A stretch of DNA of 7,335 nucleotides from Candidatus Zixiibacteriota bacterium (GTDB lineage Bacteria; SM23-81; DAOVCL01). Where the stretch lies: positions 1-7,335 of the forward strand of contig DAOVCL010000101.1 in the NCBI GenBank assembly GCA_030670005.1, in the 5' to 3' direction. The notes under the pieces are model-generated. The model made no database searches. It was not told the origin of the DNA and saw only the letters and a program-made list of their open reading frames with translations. Position numbers and translations under genes: made by a program. Shown here one piece after another: positions 4,943-7,335 of this stretch (the stretch's first letter is position 1; each line of letters opens with the position of its first letter).

Positions 4943-7335
4943 ATGATAATTCAACACAAGGTATTTTTAGCTTTTTCCCTCATCTTTTTGGCCTGGGGAA
5001 ACATCGGGATAGCTGCTGGGAATGGTGATTTATATGAAAATGTGACCAGGCTTAGATGGGCTGGCCCTCCGGGCTCGGAACCTGGCTCCTATGAGGATTT
5101 CATCAGGGAACACGATCTCCTATCTATTCCCCCCTTGAATATAAGGGAGGTCTATCGCACCTCTTGGAGGGTGAAGGGAGACCACATATTGATCGTGGTG
5201 GAGGAGAGCCTCTACCCCTTAATAGAGGCTGGGCTTATGGGATATGTGGGCGATTTGGAGGTCCAGGGCTACACTGTGACCGTAGTCCTGGATACGGCCT
5301 TTGGGGGAACCCCGATGGAACTGCGGAATTATCTCCGCTCAATCTACGACTTAGAGGGGCTCTCTGGTGCCCTCCTCATTGGGGATCTCCCCATAGGCTG
5401 GCACGAGTCGACCTGGGATGATGGCGTATATGAAAGTTACCCCTGTGACTACTTCTTTATGGACCTGGATGGAGAATGGTTTGACATCGATGATAATGGC
5501 ATCTACGATCTGCACTCCGGTGGTAGACTACCGGAGATCTGGATAGGGCGGATGATTGCCTCTCCACTGGATGGGGATGAGCCAACCTACATCAACAACC
5601 TCCTCAGCAAATCCGCCTCCTACAGGCAGGGAACCCTCACTCAGCCCCGAAGGGGGCTAACCTTTATAGATGACGACTGGAGTGGCTGGACCACCTGCGG
5701 GATGGATTCCATCTATTCTTTCCAGGTGAAAGTCGTTAATGACCACCAATCAACCGTTGCCGATAGCTACAAGATCGAACTTGGAGAAGGATACGAGACC
5801 ATCCAGGTCTGCGCCCATTCCTGGTCTGGTGGCCACCACTTCAGCTCAAAGCCCTGTTACTGTGCCTCCTATGCCCACGCCTATATCCAATCTGAATCCT
5901 CCCAGGAGTGTGAGTTCAGAATTGGCGGCAAGGATGGCTTCAAGGTCTGGCTGAACGGGGAGGAGATACTCACAGATGCGGATGGAACCCAGGGCATAGA
6001 CGATGACCATTGTCCGGTTACCCTGAACGGAGGGGTCAACTCCCTCCTGGTCAAGGTTGATCAGGATAAGGATGAATACGGTTTTGCGGCACACTTCACC
6101 GATGCAGAGGGAAATCCCATCAGTGGACTGACCTATCACTTGGAGGATCCCACCGATCCCAATCGGCATGCCCCCTATATCAGCGCCTGGCTCACCAATG
6201 GGTTTCATCCCTGGGATGACTTCTGGGGCTCATTAGACCATGACTTCTTAGGGGGAGAGGCGGAGATTGATGCCTATGAGGGCCTCGTCTCTGGAGGGAA
6301 GACCTGGCTGCTTTGGGATATCGGCTCAGGGTTTCTCGATTTTTCCACCATCTATGATGATATGGATGTTGGAGCTGTCTATGGTTTTACCCATATCTAC
6401 AGCAGTTCCCCCCAGTCCCTCAAGCTCTGGCTGGGGACATACTCTGGGGCAAAGGTGTGGCTGAATGGAGATGTGGTCTATTATGACAATACCTATCATA
6501 CCTTTGAACCAGATGCCCAGGAGGTCAACCTCCAGCTCCTGGAGGGGTGGAATCGGCTCTTGGTCAAGATAAGCGTCTGGTATGGGGCTAAGCTCTCCGG
6601 TAGGGTAGGCGATGCTGAGAAGATGGAGGTGGAGGGGCTAAGCTACGATCCGGCCCCCACCCATCCGGATTACATCCACGGATGGTTGATGAATGGCATC
6701 TATAAGAACCACGACCCAGAAACCAGGCTTACCCAGGATTACCTCAATGGGGAGTCAACTGTACTCCCCAGTGAAGGGGATTCCACAGGGTCCTTTAGCT
6801 GGGTCCCTGGGTTTGGCTACCAGGATTGGTTTGACCTGGAGTCATACTTCTCCAAGGATGGAGGGTGGGTCTACTCGGAGGACATTGAAACCATAGGCCC
6901 AGATGGGCTCCTCTACAACCTCTTCGCCTGTTCTGCGTCTCGTTATACCGAATCAAACTATATAGCTGGAAGATATACCTTTGCCGATACATACGGCTTG
7001 GCCACCATTGGATCGACAAAGTCCGGTTCGATGCTCTACTTTAAGCACTTCTATGAGGAGATTGGAAAAGGTAGCCCTGTGGGAGAGGCCTTGAAGAGGT
7101 GGTTTAGGAAACAGGGAGAGGACGGATTCGACAACTGTGAGGTCTGCTGGTTCTATGGTCTCACCCTTATTGGAGATCCAACCGTCAATTTTTCATCCGA
7201 TCTTGTGCCTCCGGCGGTTATAGCCGATCTGTCAGTAGGCAGCGTAGAAAAGACCTCTGTTGTCCTCTGCTGGACAGCCCCGGGGGACGATGGGAATATG
7301 GGAAGGGCCACCATCTACGACCTCCGCTACTCCCA
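4943..7335 (+). CDS. Secreted C25 (gingipain)-like cysteine peptidase with inserted KVWLNG modules and FnIII domain, 3' end outside window
   Basis: The frame is open for 797 codons and runs off the right edge. An N-terminal Sec signal peptide is clear (MIIQHK, a hydrophobic stretch, then cleavage near GIAA at about residue 28). The C25 caspase-like fold follows: strand HILIVVEES (81-89), LLIGDLPIGW (144-153), YPCDYFFMDLDG, and PEIWIGRM (197-204). The presumed catalytic His is H292 in CAHSWSGGHHF, resembling the GHGSETxWGTSHF motif of gingipain. The presumed nucleophile is C663 in LFACSASRY, followed by GLATIGST (685-692) and LIGDPTVNF (742-750), all typical of the family. Between H292 and C663 lie about 350 residues of inserted repeat modules. 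A fibronectin type III domain begins at about 755 (PPAVIADLSVGSV, then CWTAPGDDG). It is probably an exported or surface peptidase; the substrate is unknown and catalytic activity is unproven. It is transcribed away from the ligase operon. Confidence 0.85.
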   Translation, partial: MIIQHKVFLAFSLIFLAWGNIGIAAGNGDLYENVTRLRWAGPPGSEPGSYEDFIREHDLLSIPPLNIREVYRTSWRVKGDHILIVVEESLYPLIEAGLMGYVGDLEVQGYTVTVVLDTAFGGTPMELRNYLRSIYDLEGLSGALLIGDLPIGWHESTWDDGVYESYPCDYFFMDLDGEWFDIDDNGIYDLHSGGRLPEIWIGRMIASPLDGDEPTYINNLLSKSASYRQGTLTQPRRGLTFIDDDWSGWTTCGMDSIYSFQVKVVNDHQSTVADSYKIELGEGYETIQVCAHSWSGGHHFSSKPCYCASYAHAYIQSESSQECEFRIGGKDGFKVWLNGEEILTDADGTQGIDDDHCPVTLNGGVNSLLVKVDQDKDEYGFAAHFTDAEGNPISGLTYHLEDPTDPNRHAPYISAWLTNGFHPWDDFWGSLDHDFLGGEAEIDAYEGLVSGGKTWLLWDIGSGFLDFSTIYDDMDVGAVYGFTHIYSSSPQSLKLWLGTYSGAKVWLNGDVVYYDNTYHTFEPDAQEVNLQLLEGWNRLLVKISVWYGAKLSGRVGDAEKMEVEGLSYDPAPTHPDYIHGWLMNGIYKNHDPETRLTQDYLNGESTVLPSEGDSTGSFSWVPGFGYQDWFDLESYFSKDGGWVYSEDIETIGPDGLLYNLFACSASRYTESNYIAGRYTFADTYGLATIGSTKSGSMLYFKHFYEEIGKGSPVGEALKRWFRKQGEDGFDNCEVCWFYGLTLIGDPTVNFSSDLVPPAVIADLSVGSVEKTSVVLCWTAPGDDGNMGRATIYDLRYS
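5843..6907 (+). repeat. Protein-level repeat modules inserted in the C25 domain
   Basis: Residues about 301-655 hold one and a half to two copies of a roughly 165-170-residue module. The first half begins YISAWLTNG at residue 412 and recurs as YIHGWLMNG at 577, each followed by D(F/Y)L(G/N)GE and later an aromatic/Asp-rich segment. The second half has KVWLNG at 334 and again at 504, each followed about 30 residues later by a GxN-x-LLVK(V/I) strand (366-372 and 537-543). The order is second half, complete module, first half, so the string begins and ends mid-module where it meets the His and Cys strands of the peptidase. The pattern suggests a beta-sandwich of galactose-binding or carbohydrate-binding type; that assignment is inferred. 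Confidence 0.65.
7205..7335 (+). other. Start of a fibronectin type III domain within the C25-like protein
   Basis: Residues 755-797 read VPPAVIADLSVGSV, then a VVLCWTAPGDDG segment, then IYDLRYS, the A, B and C strands of a typical bacterial extracellular FnIII domain. The domain is cut by the window edge. In C25-like proteins such domains usually follow the catalytic fold and come before a sorting or anchoring region, which would lie to the right. Confidence 0.8.

Noticed and set aside
5846..6208. 120-codon minus-strand open frame opposite the C25-like gene
   Set aside because: It is antisense to a continuous 797-codon frame with a signal peptide and domain motifs.

Overview
The window looks like a piece of a genome from a Gram-negative-type bacterium, probably an uncultivated lineage. 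The reasons are an O-antigen-ligase-type membrane protein, a Sec-exported gingipain-like (C25) protein followed by a fibronectin type III domain, good Shine-Dalgarno sequences, sigma70-like promoters with 17-bp spacers, and heavy use of AGG for arginine. Architectures of this kind are familiar from candidate-phylum and deltaproteobacteria-like metagenome bins, but no marker here fixes the taxon. There are no RNA genes, CRISPR arrays or complete mobile elements, and no gene-free stretch longer than about 165 bases.

Leftward block (1-4777, minus strand). Three genes are read from a promoter at about 4797-4825. The first is an O-antigen ligase/polymerase (Wzy_C) protein with a TPR tail at 4777-2337. 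It is split into two frames by a single shift at a run of nine T (minus strand, 4035-4027). After only 14 bases comes threonine 3-dehydrogenase (tdh, 2322-1183), and after 121 bases 2-amino-3-ketobutyrate CoA ligase (kbl, from 1061, running off the left edge). Tdh and Kbl are the two steps that turn L-threonine into glycine plus acetyl-CoA. The tdh-kbl gap holds a 14-bp tandem repeat inside a segment flanked by 9-bp direct repeats, which looks like a small insertion.

Divergent intergenic region (4778-4942). Two good sigma70-like promoters stand back to back, one for each direction.

Rightward block (4943-7335, plus strand). A single long reading frame of at least 797 codons runs off the right edge. 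It encodes a secreted protein with a peptidase C25 (gingipain) fold. Its presumed catalytic His (H292) and Cys (C663) are 371 residues apart instead of about 33, because repeated modules carrying a KVWLNG motif are inserted between them. A fibronectin type III domain begins at the right edge.

The main points of interest are the split C25 catalytic domain, a Tdh that has lost all four structural-zinc cysteines without changing length, the homopolymer frameshift lying on a textbook -1 slippery heptamer, and the possible small insertion before kbl.
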